Shown one piece after another: positions 1 to 7,604 of a stretch of DNA of 64,000 nucleotides. Position 1 is the stretch's first letter. Each line of letters starts with the position of its first letter. The translations under genes were made by a program, and so were the position numbers. The stretch is taken from assembly GCF_030813495.1 (NCBI RefSeq), contig NZ_JAUSUI010000002.1, forward strand, positions 186,001 to 250,000, written 5' to 3'. The notes beneath the pieces are model-generated. The model worked only from the letters and a program-made list of their open reading frames with translations. It was not told where the DNA came from and ran no database searches. The DNA comes from Ancylobacter polymorphus (GTDB lineage: Bacteria; Pseudomonadota; Alphaproteobacteria; Rhizobiales; Xanthobacteraceae).

Positions 1-360
1 CCGCATCCAGCCGCCGACCGCGCCGGGCGCGGTGAGGGCGGCAAGCGCGCCGCGCCGGGGAAGCTCGTCAAGATCGCGCGCCCGGTAGAAAGCCGCGTCG
101 GCGCCCGCCCCCGCCGGGCCGGCGGCGTCGATCACGGTGACGCGCCCGGCGGGATCGCGAATCAGCCACAGCCCGTCACCGCCGAGCCCGCCCAGATGCG
201 GGCAGGCCACCGCCAGCGCGGCGGCGGCGGCGAGCGCGGCCTCTATGGCGTTGCCGCCCTCTTCCAGCACGGCGCGACCGGTTTCGGTCGCCTGCGGATG
301 GGGCGTGGCGACCATGCCGGCGCCGGCGCGCGCGCTCTCGTGAACCTGATCATGGGCCAT
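1..360 (-). CDS. gamma-glutamyltransferase family protein, N-terminal part (runs off window)
   Basis: Only the first 120 codons are in the window; the gene continues past base 1. The ATG at 358-360 opens a frame whose residues 30-68 carry the N-terminal signature of gamma-glutamyltranspeptidases: a GGNAIEAALA stretch followed by a glycine-rich GGLGGDGLWLI segment. The family is an Ntn hydrolase that cleaves gamma-glutamyl bonds, for example in glutathione; its catalytic Thr lies in the missing half. No signal peptide is visible, unlike the classical periplasmic enzymes, so this may be a cytoplasmic GGT-like member. Confidence 0.8.
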   Translation of the reverse strand, partial: MAHDQVHESARAGAGMVATPHPQATETGRAVLEEGGNAIEAALAAAAALAVACPHLGGLGGDGLWLIRDPAGRVTVIDAAGPAGAGADAAFYRARDLDELPRRGALAALTAPGAVGGWMR

Positions 361-459
361 TCCGCACTCCACCTGCGCCCTTGCCGCCGCCCGGCGGCTT
401 GACCCGCGCCGTCGGGCATAGCAGGTTGCGCCCCGCCGAAGTAGACGGATTGGGACGCG

Positions 460-699
460 ATGAGCACGGGCCGACGCATTCGCTGGGACAATGTCAGCAC
501 GGTGGCAAGCGCCGCCATCCTGCTGGGCGCCGAGCTGATCGGCGCCGGCCTTGCCGCCGGCTGGGCCCTCGCCGCCCTGTTCCAGGCGAGCCTGATGTGG
601 GAACTCATCTTCGAGGGCGCCTTCGCCCTGCTCGCCCTCTACGGCATTTATCGTTTCGTGATGAAGGCCAAGTCGGTCGAACCCTTCGTCGAAGGCTGA
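460..699 (+). CDS. small two-helix membrane protein, unknown function
   Basis: 79 residues. A basic N-terminus (residues 1-15) is followed by two hydrophobic stretches, about 17-43 and 46-67, with a short polar C-tail. This fits a small inner-membrane protein with two transmembrane helices. It is divergently placed from the gamma-glutamyltransferase gene, about 100 bases apart. I do not recognise the family and assign no function. Codon use and the long open frame in GC-rich third positions support it as a real gene. Confidence 0.7.
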   Translation: MSTGRRIRWDNVSTVASAAILLGAELIGAGLAAGWALAALFQASLMWELIFEGAFALLALYGIYRFVMKAKSVEPFVEG

Positions 700-784
700 C
701 GCAAGCGGGATGCAAGCCCGGGGCAAGTCCCGCACCGCCCTGCGATACCGCTTGCGGCGTGTGCATGCCGATATATCGGGCGCA

Positions 785-800
785 TGCGATAAAAATCGCA
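785..800. promoter_or_regulatory. palindrome upstream of the odc promoter
   Basis: TGCGAT-AAAA-ATCGCA is a perfect 6-bp inverted repeat with a 4-A spacer. It ends 8 bases before the -35 box of the ornithine decarboxylase promoter. A second palindrome, CCGATATATCGG, lies at 768-779. Their position suits an activator or repressor site, or an A-rich UP element. No binding protein can be named. Confidence 0.35.
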
Positions 801-808
801 AAAGCCGC

Positions 809-837
809 TTGCATATGACAGCGTAGAACCCTAAATC
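809..837 (+). promoter_or_regulatory. sigma70-type promoter of ornithine decarboxylase leader
   Basis: TTGCAT at 809-814 and TAAATC at 832-837 are separated by exactly 17 bases. Start of transcription would fall near 844. That leaves an untranslated leader of about 460 nucleotides before the ATG at 1301, which matches the long structured leader expected for this gene family in alphaproteobacteria. Confidence 0.5.
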
Positions 838-843
838 CCGCCC

Positions 844-1300
844 TGCCCAACATTCGCACGTGCCTGTGGTCGCGTGCCGATCGGCGGAAGTCCGGACAAG
901 AGGCCGGAAAATCGCCAGTCAGATCGGTAGCCGGAGGCGAAACCGGCGCACCTCGCTCTCAGCGGGGAACGTGACTTGAAGCAACGACGTACGGGCTTTT
1001 TTGGTCTCTGTCGGCCCTCCAAAGGTCGGGAAACTGAAGAGGCACTACTTCTTGCCGGGCGTGCGGTCGGGTCTCCCGTACCAAGCGAAGGCATTGGACG
1101 ACGCTGGCGCTCTCCACATGCGCGCAGCGGCGCTTTGATGCCACGGCTCCATTCCGAACGACCGAACGGCTTGTGCCGCGCGGCCGGCGGACGGATGCGC
1201 ATTCCTGCCATCAACGCGGCCCATTGGCGCCGCTTGAGGGTGGTCGCATCCACATGTCCGCTTCATCTGGATCGAGGCTTCGGGTCTGTGGGAGAGCGCC
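844..1300 (+). ncRNA. structured 5' leader of ornithine decarboxylase, probable speF/odc motif
   Basis: About 460 bases lie between the promoter and the decarboxylase start, with no convincing coding frame. Nested helices are visible: CCGATC 877-882 with GATCGG 922-927, GGCG 883-886 with CGCC 913-916, and TCCGG 891-895 with CCGGA 904-908. Two more hairpins follow, GCCGG 930-934/CCGGC 943-947 and CCTCGCT 951-957/AGCGGGG 961-967, and then a run of six T at 997-1002. A long conserved RNA called the speF motif is known upstream of ornithine decarboxylase genes in alphaproteobacteria; identity here is inferred from position, length and structure, not from a covariance-model match. Confidence 0.55.
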
Positions 1301-2431
1301 ATGACCGACCGTATTCGCGAATTTCTGCGCAACCGACGTGAGGACGGTCCTTGCGTCGTCGTCGATCTCGACGTGGTGCGCGCCAATTATGCCGCCTTCG
1401 CCCGGGCGCTGCCGGACACCCGCGTGTTCTACGCGGTGAAGGCGAACCCCGACGCGGCCATCCTCTCGGCGCTGGCCGAGATGGGCTCCTGCTTCGACTG
1501 CGCCTCGGTCGCCGAGATCATGATGGCGCTCGCCGCCGGTGCCTCGCCCGACCGCATTTCCTTCGGCAACACCATCAAGAAGGAGCGCGACGTGGCGCGC
1601 GCCTTCGAGCTGGGCGTGCGCCTGTTCGCGGTCGATTCCACCGAGGAAGTCGAGAAGATCGCCCGCGTCGCCGCCGGCTCCAAGGTGTTCTGCCGCATCC
1701 TGTGCGACGGCGCCGGCGCCGAATGGCCGCTGTCGCGCAAGTTCGGCTGCGAGCCCGACATGGCCGTCGACGTGCTGGAGCATGCCCACCGGCGCGGGCT
1801 GGAGGCGCATGGCGTCTCCTTCCATGTCGGTTCGCAGCAGAAGAATGTCGAAGCCTGGGATTCCGCGCTGGCCTCGGCGAGCGCGATCTTCCGTGATTGC
1901 GCCGAGCGCGGCTTCTCGCTCAGCCTGGTCAATCTCGGCGGTGGTTTTCCGGCGAAGTATCTGCAGGACGTGCCGGCCGCCGAGGCCTATGGCGAGGCGA
2001 TCTTCCGCGCCCTCTCCCGGCATTTCGGCAATGCCATCCCGCAGACCATCATCGAGCCGGGCCGCGGCATGGTCGGCGCCGCCGGCCTGATCGAGGCCGA
2101 AGTGGTGCTGATCTCGAAGAAGTCGGACAGCGATTCGGTGCGCTGGGTCTATCTCGACATCGGCAAGTTCGGCGGCCTCGCCGAGACGATGGACGAGGCG
2201 ATCCGCTACCCGATCGTGACCCCGCGCGACGGCGATGCGGTGGAGCCCTGCGTGCTCGCCGGCCCGACCTGCGATTCGGCCGACGTGCTGTACGAGAAGA
2301 CCCCGGTGATGCTGCCGGTGTCGCTCGCCATCGGCGACAAGGTGCTGATCGAGGCTACCGGCGCCTACACCACCACCTATTCGGCGGTGGCGTTCAACGG
2401 CTTCGATCCGCTGCGATCCTATGTGATCTGA
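1301..2431 (+). CDS. odc: ornithine decarboxylase (fold III, PLP-dependent)
   Basis: 376 residues, the usual length of alphaproteobacterial ornithine/lysine decarboxylases of the alanine-racemase fold. It makes putrescine from ornithine in the cytosol. Visible active-site elements: the PLP lysine K47 in YAVKANP, His175 in HVGSQ, the glycine loop GGGFP at 213-217, EPGRG at 252-256 and the dimer-partner Cys324-Asp325 in GPTCDSADVL. The preceding long structured leader suggests post-transcriptional control by polyamines or a related signal. Strict ornithine specificity versus ornithine/lysine dual use cannot be read from the sequence. Confidence 0.92.
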   Translation: MTDRIREFLRNRREDGPCVVVDLDVVRANYAAFARALPDTRVFYAVKANPDAAILSALAEMGSCFDCASVAEIMMALAAGASPDRISFGNTIKKERDVARAFELGVRLFAVDSTEEVEKIARVAAGSKVFCRILCDGAGAEWPLSRKFGCEPDMAVDVLEHAHRRGLEAHGVSFHVGSQQKNVEAWDSALASASAIFRDCAERGFSLSLVNLGGGFPAKYLQDVPAAEAYGEAIFRALSRHFGNAIPQTIIEPGRGMVGAAGLIEAEVVLISKKSDSDSVRWVYLDIGKFGGLAETMDEAIRYPIVTPRDGDAVEPCVLAGPTCDSADVLYEKTPVMLPVSLAIGDKVLIEATGAYTTTYSAVAFNGFDPLRSYVI

Positions 2432-2457
2432 GGCGGTTCGACCCCCGCACCACCCTC

Positions 2458-2527
2458 ATGGCCGGGCCCGACCCGGCCATCCAGCCTCCCGCGCAACGGG
2501 AGGGATCCCCGGCTCAAACCCGGGGAT
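2458..2527. repeat. cluster of three GC-rich hairpins, REP-like
   Basis: Three perfect stem-loops lie back to back: ATGGCCGGG/CCCGGCCAT (2458-2480), CCTCCCG/CGGGAGG (2485-2503) and ATCCCCGG/CCGGGGAT (2505-2527). The first has the look of the ATGGCCGGG family of palindromes scattered between genes in Hyphomicrobiales. It sits between the odc stop and the next gene and may also end odc transcription. Confidence 0.55.
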
Positions 2528-2612
2528 GAGGGCGGAGAGGGGGACGGCTCACAGCTTTCACAATTCCCTGTCACCTCTTTTGCCCGGTCCATCCCGGGTG
2601 TTGGAGGCCGTC

Positions 2613-3209
2613 ATGTGCACCTCTTCGCTCGCCCGCACCACCCCGGCCATCTCGCTGGAGTCCGCCGCCGATGTCGCCCAGCGCGAGGCGCTGCTCGACC
2701 TCGCCTTCGGCCGCGCCGCCCGCCTCGCCAAGACCAGCGAGCGCCTGCGCGAAGGCCGCAAGCCGGCCGAAGGCCTCGCCTTCGCCTCGCACGGCCCGGA
2801 CGGGCGCGTGGTGGCGACGCTGCGCCTGTGGCACGTCACGGCCGGCCCCGGCCGCCCGGCGCTGTTGCTCGGCCCGCTGGCGGTGCATCCGTGGTTCCGC
2901 GACCGCGGCCTCGGCGGCGCGCTGATGAACACCGCCATCTGCGAGGCGACCCGGCTCGGCCATGGCGCCATTCTGCTGGTGGGTGACGCGCCCTATTATG
3001 CGCGCTTCGGCTTCGCTCCGGCGCTGACCGAGGGCCTGTGGCTGCCCGGCGCCTTCGACCGCAGCCGCTTCCTCGGGCTGGAGCTGGTGCCCGGTGCGCT
3101 GGCCGGCGCGCGCGGCCTCGTCAGCCCCACCGGCGCACCGGTGGAACTGCCGAGCCTCGGCGAACTGGTGGCCCAGGGCGGCACCGGCGAATTGCGCCGC
3201 ACGGCGTGA
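2613..3209 (+). CDS. GNAT family N-acetyltransferase
   Basis: 198 residues. The start at 2613 is chosen because GGAGG lies at 2602-2606; the frame extends further upstream without a better site. The acetyl-CoA loop is RDRGLGGAL at about 96-104, preceded by a hydrophobic strand (LLLGPLAVHP). The segment DAPYYARFGFAPA at about 125-137 is typical of the GCN5-related subfamily with a C-terminal extension often annotated as predicted N-acetyltransferase YhbS. The substrate is unknown. Confidence 0.85.
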   Translation: MCTSSLARTTPAISLESAADVAQREALLDLAFGRAARLAKTSERLREGRKPAEGLAFASHGPDGRVVATLRLWHVTAGPGRPALLLGPLAVHPWFRDRGLGGALMNTAICEATRLGHGAILLVGDAPYYARFGFAPALTEGLWLPGAFDRSRFLGLELVPGALAGARGLVSPTGAPVELPSLGELVAQGGTGELRRTA

Positions 3210-3256
3210 GCGGCGGGGGCGCGGCGCCCCGCCGTCTCCAATCGCCTGTCCAGACA

Positions 3257-3287
3257 TGAAAATCCCCGGGCGGAGGGCCTGGGGATT
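3257..3287 (-). terminator. intrinsic terminator of ohr
   Basis: AATCCCC (3261-3267) pairs with GGGGATT (3281-3287) around a GC-rich loop. Read on the minus strand the stem is followed by a short T run (TTTTC). It lies between the convergent GNAT and ohr genes and could serve both. Confidence 0.6.
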
Positions 3288-3309
3288 ACATCTTTCGCGG
3301 CTGAGCGTC

Positions 3310-3726
3310 TCAGCCGACGCTGAGCTCCACCGGGATGTTGCCGCGCGTCGCCTTGGAATAGGGGCACATCTGGTGCGCGGCCTCCAGCACCTCCTGGGTC
3401 TGCTCCGGCGACAGCGCCGGGGCCTTCAGCGACAGCTTGGCGGCAAGGCTGTAGCCGTCATCGCCCTTCACCAGCGACACCGCGACGGTGACGGCGGCGC
3501 CGCTCACGTCGAGCTTCTTCTGATGGCCCACCGCCTCGACAGCGGAGCCGAAGCAGGCGGCATAGCCGGTGGCGAACAAATGCTCGGGCGTGGTCTTGCC
3601 GGAATCGAGCACGCCGTTCTTCGGCATGCCGAGATCGACCGAAACCGAGCCGTCGCTGGTCTGGGAATGGCCGTTGCGGCCGCCGACGGCGGTGGCGGTG
3701 CCGGTGAAGAGAACGGTGCCGGACAT
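3310..3726 (-). CDS. ohr: organic hydroperoxide resistance protein (Ohr)
   Basis: 138 residues, normal for the Ohr branch of the OsmC/Ohr family. Ohr is a thiol peroxidase that reduces organic and fatty-acid hydroperoxides, usually recycled by lipoylated proteins. Both redox cysteines are present: Cys58 in ATGYAACF and Cys121 in MCPYS. The conserved Arg17 and Glu48 of the active site are also seen. A GGGAG sequence precedes the ATG at 3724-3726. No adjacent ohrR regulator is present, unlike in many genomes. Confidence 0.93.
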   Translation of the reverse strand: MSGTVLFTGTATAVGGRNGHSQTSDGSVSVDLGMPKNGVLDSGKTTPEHLFATGYAACFGSAVEAVGHQKKLDVSGAAVTVAVSLVKGDDGYSLAAKLSLKAPALSPEQTQEVLEAAHQMCPYSKATRGNIPVELSVG

Positions 3727-3954
3727 GCAAATCTCCCTGTGAAATGGTGGGGGGCCGCAACCGGCCCGCACGCCTCAAGATGGGGCGCCCCGCGAACCGG
3801 GCAACCGCACGGGGCCGATTGACTGTCGCGGCTGCACGGCGGCGGCGATTTGTTCCCGTTTCGTTTCTTCAGGCTTGCCCACCGGCGCCGCGCGTCGTAC
3901 CTCTCTGGCAACCTGCCCGCCTGCCGGGCCTTCCTGAGTTCGGAGCGCGCCTCC

Positions 3955-4803
3955 ATGCCGATCGCGATCCTGAAGGAGCGCGCCGTCGCCCGCATCGCCG
4001 GGGCCGACGCCGCGCATTTCCTCGACAATCTGCTCACCGCCCGCACCCCCGCGCCCGGCGCAGCGCGCTATGCCGCGCTGCTCGCCCCGCAGGGCAAGAT
4101 CGTCGCCGACATGATCGTGCTGGCGACGGAGGGCGGGTTCCGCCTCGATATTCCCCGCGCGGTCGCGCCCGATCTGCTCAAGCGGCTGCAGCTCTACCGG
4201 CTGCGGGCCAAGGTGGAGATCGGCCTGCTCGACGACCTCAACGTCGCGGTGGCCTGGGGCGGGGCGAGCCCGCTCATCGACACGCTTTCCTATGACGATC
4301 CCCGCCTGCCGGCGCTCGGCCGGCGCTTCCTGCTCCCCGCCGCCGAGGCGGCGCAGATTTCCATGGTGCCGGACGCGGAATGGCACGCCCACCGCATCAC
4401 CCTCGGCGTGCCCGAGGGCGGGCAGGATTTCCTCTATGGCGACGCCTTCCCGCATGAGGCCGACATGGACCAGCTCGGCGGCATCGATTTCGACAAGGGC
4501 TGCTATGTCGGGCAGGAAATCGTCAGCCGCATGCAGCATCGCGGCACGGCGCGCACCCGGATCATTCCCATGGCGCTGTGCGGCCCGCCGCCGGCCGAAG
4601 GCACGCCGATCACCGCCGGCGGCAAGAGCCTCGGCCGCATCGGTTCGGGAATTGACGGGCGCGCCCTCGCCCTGATCCGGCTCGACCGGCTGGAGGAAGC
4701 GCGTGCCGCCGGCCAGACCGTCGAGGCGGACGGCGCCGCGCTGGTGCCCGAACGCCCGGCCTGGGCGCGCTTCGCCATTCCCGGCACGGAGGAGGGGGCG
4801 TGA
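3955..4803 (+). CDS. ygfZ: YgfZ/GcvT-like folate-binding protein
   Basis: 282 residues. The family signature K-G-C-Y-x-G-Q-E is at 181-188 (KGCYVGQE). YgfZ/IBA57 proteins bind tetrahydrofolate and help mature or repair certain Fe-S enzymes such as MiaB. The start at 3955 aligns with the family N-terminus; upstream in-frame sequence looks non-coding. The stop codon overlaps the next gene's GTG, so the four genes from here to 6569 form one tight operon. miaB, a known client enzyme elsewhere, is present at 20.4-21.8 kb. Confidence 0.88.
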   Translation: MPIAILKERAVARIAGADAAHFLDNLLTARTPAPGAARYAALLAPQGKIVADMIVLATEGGFRLDIPRAVAPDLLKRLQLYRLRAKVEIGLLDDLNVAVAWGGASPLIDTLSYDDPRLPALGRRFLLPAAEAAQISMVPDAEWHAHRITLGVPEGGQDFLYGDAFPHEADMDQLGGIDFDKGCYVGQEIVSRMQHRGTARTRIIPMALCGPPPAEGTPITAGGKSLGRIGSGIDGRALALIRLDRLEEARAAGQTVEADGAALVPERPAWARFAIPGTEEGA

Positions 4804-5399
4804 AGGTCCATATGCATGAAGACGGCGTAACGCGCTGCGCCTGGTGCGGCACCGATCCGCTCTATGTCGCCTATCACGACAGCGAATGGGGCGTGCCGGA
4901 ATATGACGACCGGGCCCTGTTCGAGAAGCTGATCCTCGACGGCTTTCAGGCCGGCCTCGCCTGGATCACCATCCTGCGCAAGCGCGAGGGTTTTCGCGCG
5001 GCGTTTGACGGCTTCCAGCCGGAGATCATCGCCCGTTACACGCCCGACAAGGTGGAGGCGCTGATGCAGGACACGGGCATCGTGCGCAACCGTTCCAAGA
5101 TCGAATCGACCATCCGCTCGGCGCAGGTCTGGCTCGACATTCAGGAGCGCGGTCCGGGTTTCTCCAGGCTGCTCTGGGACATCAACGGCCCGGTGCTGGA
5201 CAATCGCCGCGCGCCGGGCGATCCGGCGCTGGTGACCTCGCCCGTGGCCGTCGCCATGTCGAAGGAATTGAAGAAGCGCGGCTTCAATTTCGTCGGGCCG
5301 ACCATCGTCTACGCCTTCATGCAGGCGGTGGGCATGGTGGACGACCACGCCATTACCTGCCACCGGCACGGGCTGGCAGCCCAAGATGCGCGGGCGTGA
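4800..5399 (+). CDS. tag: DNA-3-methyladenine glycosylase I
   Basis: 199 residues from a GTG at 4800 that overlaps the ygfZ stop; an ATG at 4812 is the alternative, and GGAGGAGGGGG at 4788-4798 serves the GTG better. Tag removes 3-methyladenine from alkylated DNA. The zinc ligands of the E. coli enzyme are matched by the Cys in RCAW, the His in YHDSEWG, and the His and Cys in DDHAITC. One oddity: the pocket glutamate of E. coli Tag (E38, in LEGQQAGLSW) is Asp here (LDGFQAGLAW). Confidence 0.92.
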   Translation: MKVHMHEDGVTRCAWCGTDPLYVAYHDSEWGVPEYDDRALFEKLILDGFQAGLAWITILRKREGFRAAFDGFQPEIIARYTPDKVEALMQDTGIVRNRSKIESTIRSAQVWLDIQERGPGFSRLLWDINGPVLDNRRAPGDPALVTSPVAVAMSKELKKRGFNFVGPTIVYAFMQAVGMVDDHAITCHRHGLAAQDARA

Positions 5400-5409
5400 G
5401 GGCGGCGCG

Positions 5410-6066
5410 ATGGGCCTTGCCGACGCGATGACGCCCGCAAAGAAGGTGGTGGCGACCAGACCCGTGCGCGCCTGGCAGCGCATGCTCTCGGGCCGGCGGC
5501 TCGACCTCATCAACCCCTCGCCGCTCGATATCGAGATCGAGGATGTCGCCCATGGCCTCGCCCGCGTCGCCCGCTGGAACGGCCAGACGGCCGGCGAGCA
5601 CATTTTCTCGGTGGCGCAGCACTCGGTGCTGGTGGAACTCATCGCGCGCCGTCAGGCGGCGGCACGGGGCGCGGACATTGATCGGCGCTGGCGGCTCGCC
5701 ATGCTGCTGCACGACGCGCCGGAATATGTGGTCGGCGACATGATCAGCCCGTTCAAGGCGTTGATCGGCGGCGATTACAAGGCGGTGGAGGCGCGCCTGC
5801 TGGCGGCGGTGAGCCTGCGCTTCGGCCTGCCGGCGCAGTGGCCGGCGACGCTGGTGGCGCGGGTGAAGGCGGCCGACCGCGCCAGCGCCTTTCTGGAAGC
5901 GACAAGGCTGGCCGGCTTCGCCATCCCCGAGGCGCGGCGCCTGTTCGGCACGCCCTGCCCGCTCGACAGCGCGTTGGAACGGGATTACCTCACCCCCTGG
6001 AGCGCGGGCGAGGCCAAGGCCCGCTTCCTCGCCCGCTTCGAGGAACTGGTCGCGGAGGCCCCATGA
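5410..6066 (+). CDS. HD-domain hydrolase, YfbR/5'-deoxynucleotidase-like
   Basis: 218 residues from the ATG at 5410, which has GAGGG about 8 bases upstream; an ATG at 5386 inside tag is less likely. HD-domain residues are His71 (AQHSV), His101-Asp102 (LLHDAPE) and a further Asp110. YfbR-type enzymes dephosphorylate deoxynucleoside 5'-monophosphates. The stop overlaps the ATG of the next gene by ATGA. Its place directly after a DNA-repair glycosylase gene suits a nucleotide-salvage or clean-up role, but the substrate is inferred from the family only. Confidence 0.82.
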   Translation: MGLADAMTPAKKVVATRPVRAWQRMLSGRRLDLINPSPLDIEIEDVAHGLARVARWNGQTAGEHIFSVAQHSVLVELIARRQAAARGADIDRRWRLAMLLHDAPEYVVGDMISPFKALIGGDYKAVEARLLAAVSLRFGLPAQWPATLVARVKAADRASAFLEATRLAGFAIPEARRLFGTPCPLDSALERDYLTPWSAGEAKARFLARFEELVAEAP

Positions 6067-6569
6067 TCCATGTCTGCCCGCTCTCGCGGCTGGAGGAAAC
6101 CGTCGCCCGCACCCGCGCCGAGCATGTGCTCTCGGTGATCAATGCTGCGACGCCCGTGACGCTGCCGGCCACGGTGCGGCCGGAGAACCATCTCTTTGTC
6201 GGGTTCAACGATATTCTGAGCCCGCAGGAAGGGCTGATCCACCCCTCGCTCGACCATGTCGAGGCGATTCTCGGCTTTGCCCGCCGCTGGCCGCGTGAGG
6301 CGCCGCTGGTCGTGCACTGCTATCTCGGGGTGAGCCGCTCCACCGCCTCGGCCTATATCGCCGCCTGCGCGCTGGCGCCGGAGCGCGACGAGGGCGAGAT
6401 CGCCCGGGCGCTGCGCGCCGCCTCGCCCATCGCCACGCCGAACGCGCTGCTGGTGGAGATCGCCGACGGCGTGCTCGGCCGGCAGGGCCGCATGCGCGCC
6501 GCCATCGCCGCCATCGGCCGGGGCCGCGAGGCGATGGAGAATGAGCCGTTCGAGATCCGGCTGGGGTGA
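6063..6569 (+). CDS. tyrosine/dual-specificity phosphatase-like protein
   Basis: 168 residues. The CX5R loop of cysteine phosphatases is clear: Cys86 and Arg92 in VHCYLGVSRS. A candidate general acid is Asp50 in GFND. The protein is compact, with little beyond the catalytic core. It starts inside the last codon of the HD hydrolase (ATGA overlap), so translation is likely coupled. Small bacterial members of this family act on phosphotyrosine, phospholipids or small phosphorylated metabolites; the substrate is not evident here. Confidence 0.83.
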   Translation: MIHVCPLSRLEETVARTRAEHVLSVINAATPVTLPATVRPENHLFVGFNDILSPQEGLIHPSLDHVEAILGFARRWPREAPLVVHCYLGVSRSTASAYIAACALAPERDEGEIARALRAASPIATPNALLVEIADGVLGRQGRMRAAIAAIGRGREAMENEPFEIRLG

Positions 6570-6620
6570 GAATGGCCGGGCCGGCGTGCCGGCCCGGCGC
6601 TCATCACTTGAGCGGCCCGC

Positions 6621-7298
6621 TCAGCCCACCGGCGTGCCGGTGGCGGGCAGCACGACCACGCGGGTGCCGGTGGGCACGCGGCGGTAAAGGTCGATGATGT
6701 CCTGATTGATGAAGCGGATGCAGCCGGACGAGACCTGCGTGCCGATGGTCCATGGCTCGGTGGTGCCGTGCAGGCGGTAATAGGTGTCGCGCCCATCCTT
6801 GTAGAGATAGAGCGCGCGCGGCCCTAGCGGGTTGGTCGGGCCGCCGGGCAGGCCGCCGGCATAGGGGCCGTAGCGCTCCGGCTCGCGCGCGATCATCGCC
6901 TGGGTCGGCGTCCAGCGCGGCCATTCCGCCTTGCGGGCGACCACGCCCTCGCCGCGGAAATTGAAGCCTTCCTCGCGCCCGACACCGACGCCGTAGCGCA
7001 GCGCCCGGCCATTGGCCATGACGAGATAGGCGAAGCGCTCATTGGGATCGACCACGATCGTGCCCGGCTGATAACGGGTGGGGTAGGCCACCTCCTGGCG
7101 CAGGAAGCGCGGGTCGATCTGCGTCAGATCCACCGCCGGCACCGGGAACGGCTCGTCATTGATCGCCGCATACATGCGCAGATATTGCGGGTCCATGGCG
7201 GGAGGCAGGACGCGGCTCGCCACCGGCTCGCGCGTGGTGGCGCAGCCGGCGAGGGCGAGGGGCGAGGCGATCAGGAACAGGCGACGGTCGAGAAGCAT
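6621..7298 (-). CDS. L,D-transpeptidase, lipoprotein
   Basis: 225 residues. The start at 7296-7298 gives an N-terminal signal with a lipobox ending at Cys19 (LALAGC), so the protein should be an envelope lipoprotein. The YkuD catalytic motif is HG at 177-178 and SSGCIRF at 190-196, with Cys193 as nucleophile. Such enzymes make 3-3 peptidoglycan crosslinks or attach proteins to peptidoglycan. Several paralogues are usual in Hyphomicrobiales. It is divergent from the MFS gene across a 306-base spacer. Confidence 0.92.
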   Translation of the reverse strand: MLLDRRLFLIASPLALAGCATTREPVASRVLPPAMDPQYLRMYAAINDEPFPVPAVDLTQIDPRFLRQEVAYPTRYQPGTIVVDPNERFAYLVMANGRALRYGVGVGREEGFNFRGEGVVARKAEWPRWTPTQAMIAREPERYGPYAGGLPGGPTNPLGPRALYLYKDGRDTYYRLHGTTEPWTIGTQVSSGCIRFINQDIIDLYRRVPTGTRVVVLPATGTPVG

Positions 7299-7604
7299 GG
7301 GGGCGCACGCAGAGGGAAGGAGTGGGGGAACGGCGAATGGGGCAATGACCCTCACCTACAGGCGAAGCGTGGCAAAGTTCGTGAACCGCGCGATCACGGC
7401 ACCGTCACCCGCGTGAATTGGAGCCAGGTGTGGCGCTGCGGCCTCACCCTCCCCTAGCCCAGCACCGTAAATTCCTGCTTCTTCTGGCATCCATCGGTTT
7501 TGCTGATGCGTGTCCTGAAAACTATTTGTTTTCCAGCGATGCTCAGCCGGCGCTAGTTTTGCCGCAAAGGCGGCCGTGCCGCGCTGTGCCGAATCGAGGC
7601 CCCG
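7299..7604. other. 306-base divergent intergenic region
   Basis: It separates the divergent L,D-transpeptidase and MFS genes. The right part carries a good sigma70-like promoter and a palindrome (listed separately). In the left part I see no clear promoter for the transpeptidase, no convincing small gene and no repeat. Confidence 0.5.
7500..7533 (+). promoter_or_regulatory. promoter with overlapping operator-like palindrome for the MFS gene
   Basis: TTGCTG (7500-7505) and TATTTG (7523-7528) are 17 bases apart. GAAAAC-TATTT-GTTTTC is an inverted repeat that covers the -10 box. A repressor bound there would block RNA polymerase. No regulator gene is adjacent. Confidence 0.45.

Noticed and set aside
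831-1253. 140-codon open frame antisense to the odc leader
   Set aside because: Arg/Pro-rich, no ribosome site or recognisable motif, and it overlaps the structured leader; chance frame in GC-rich DNA.
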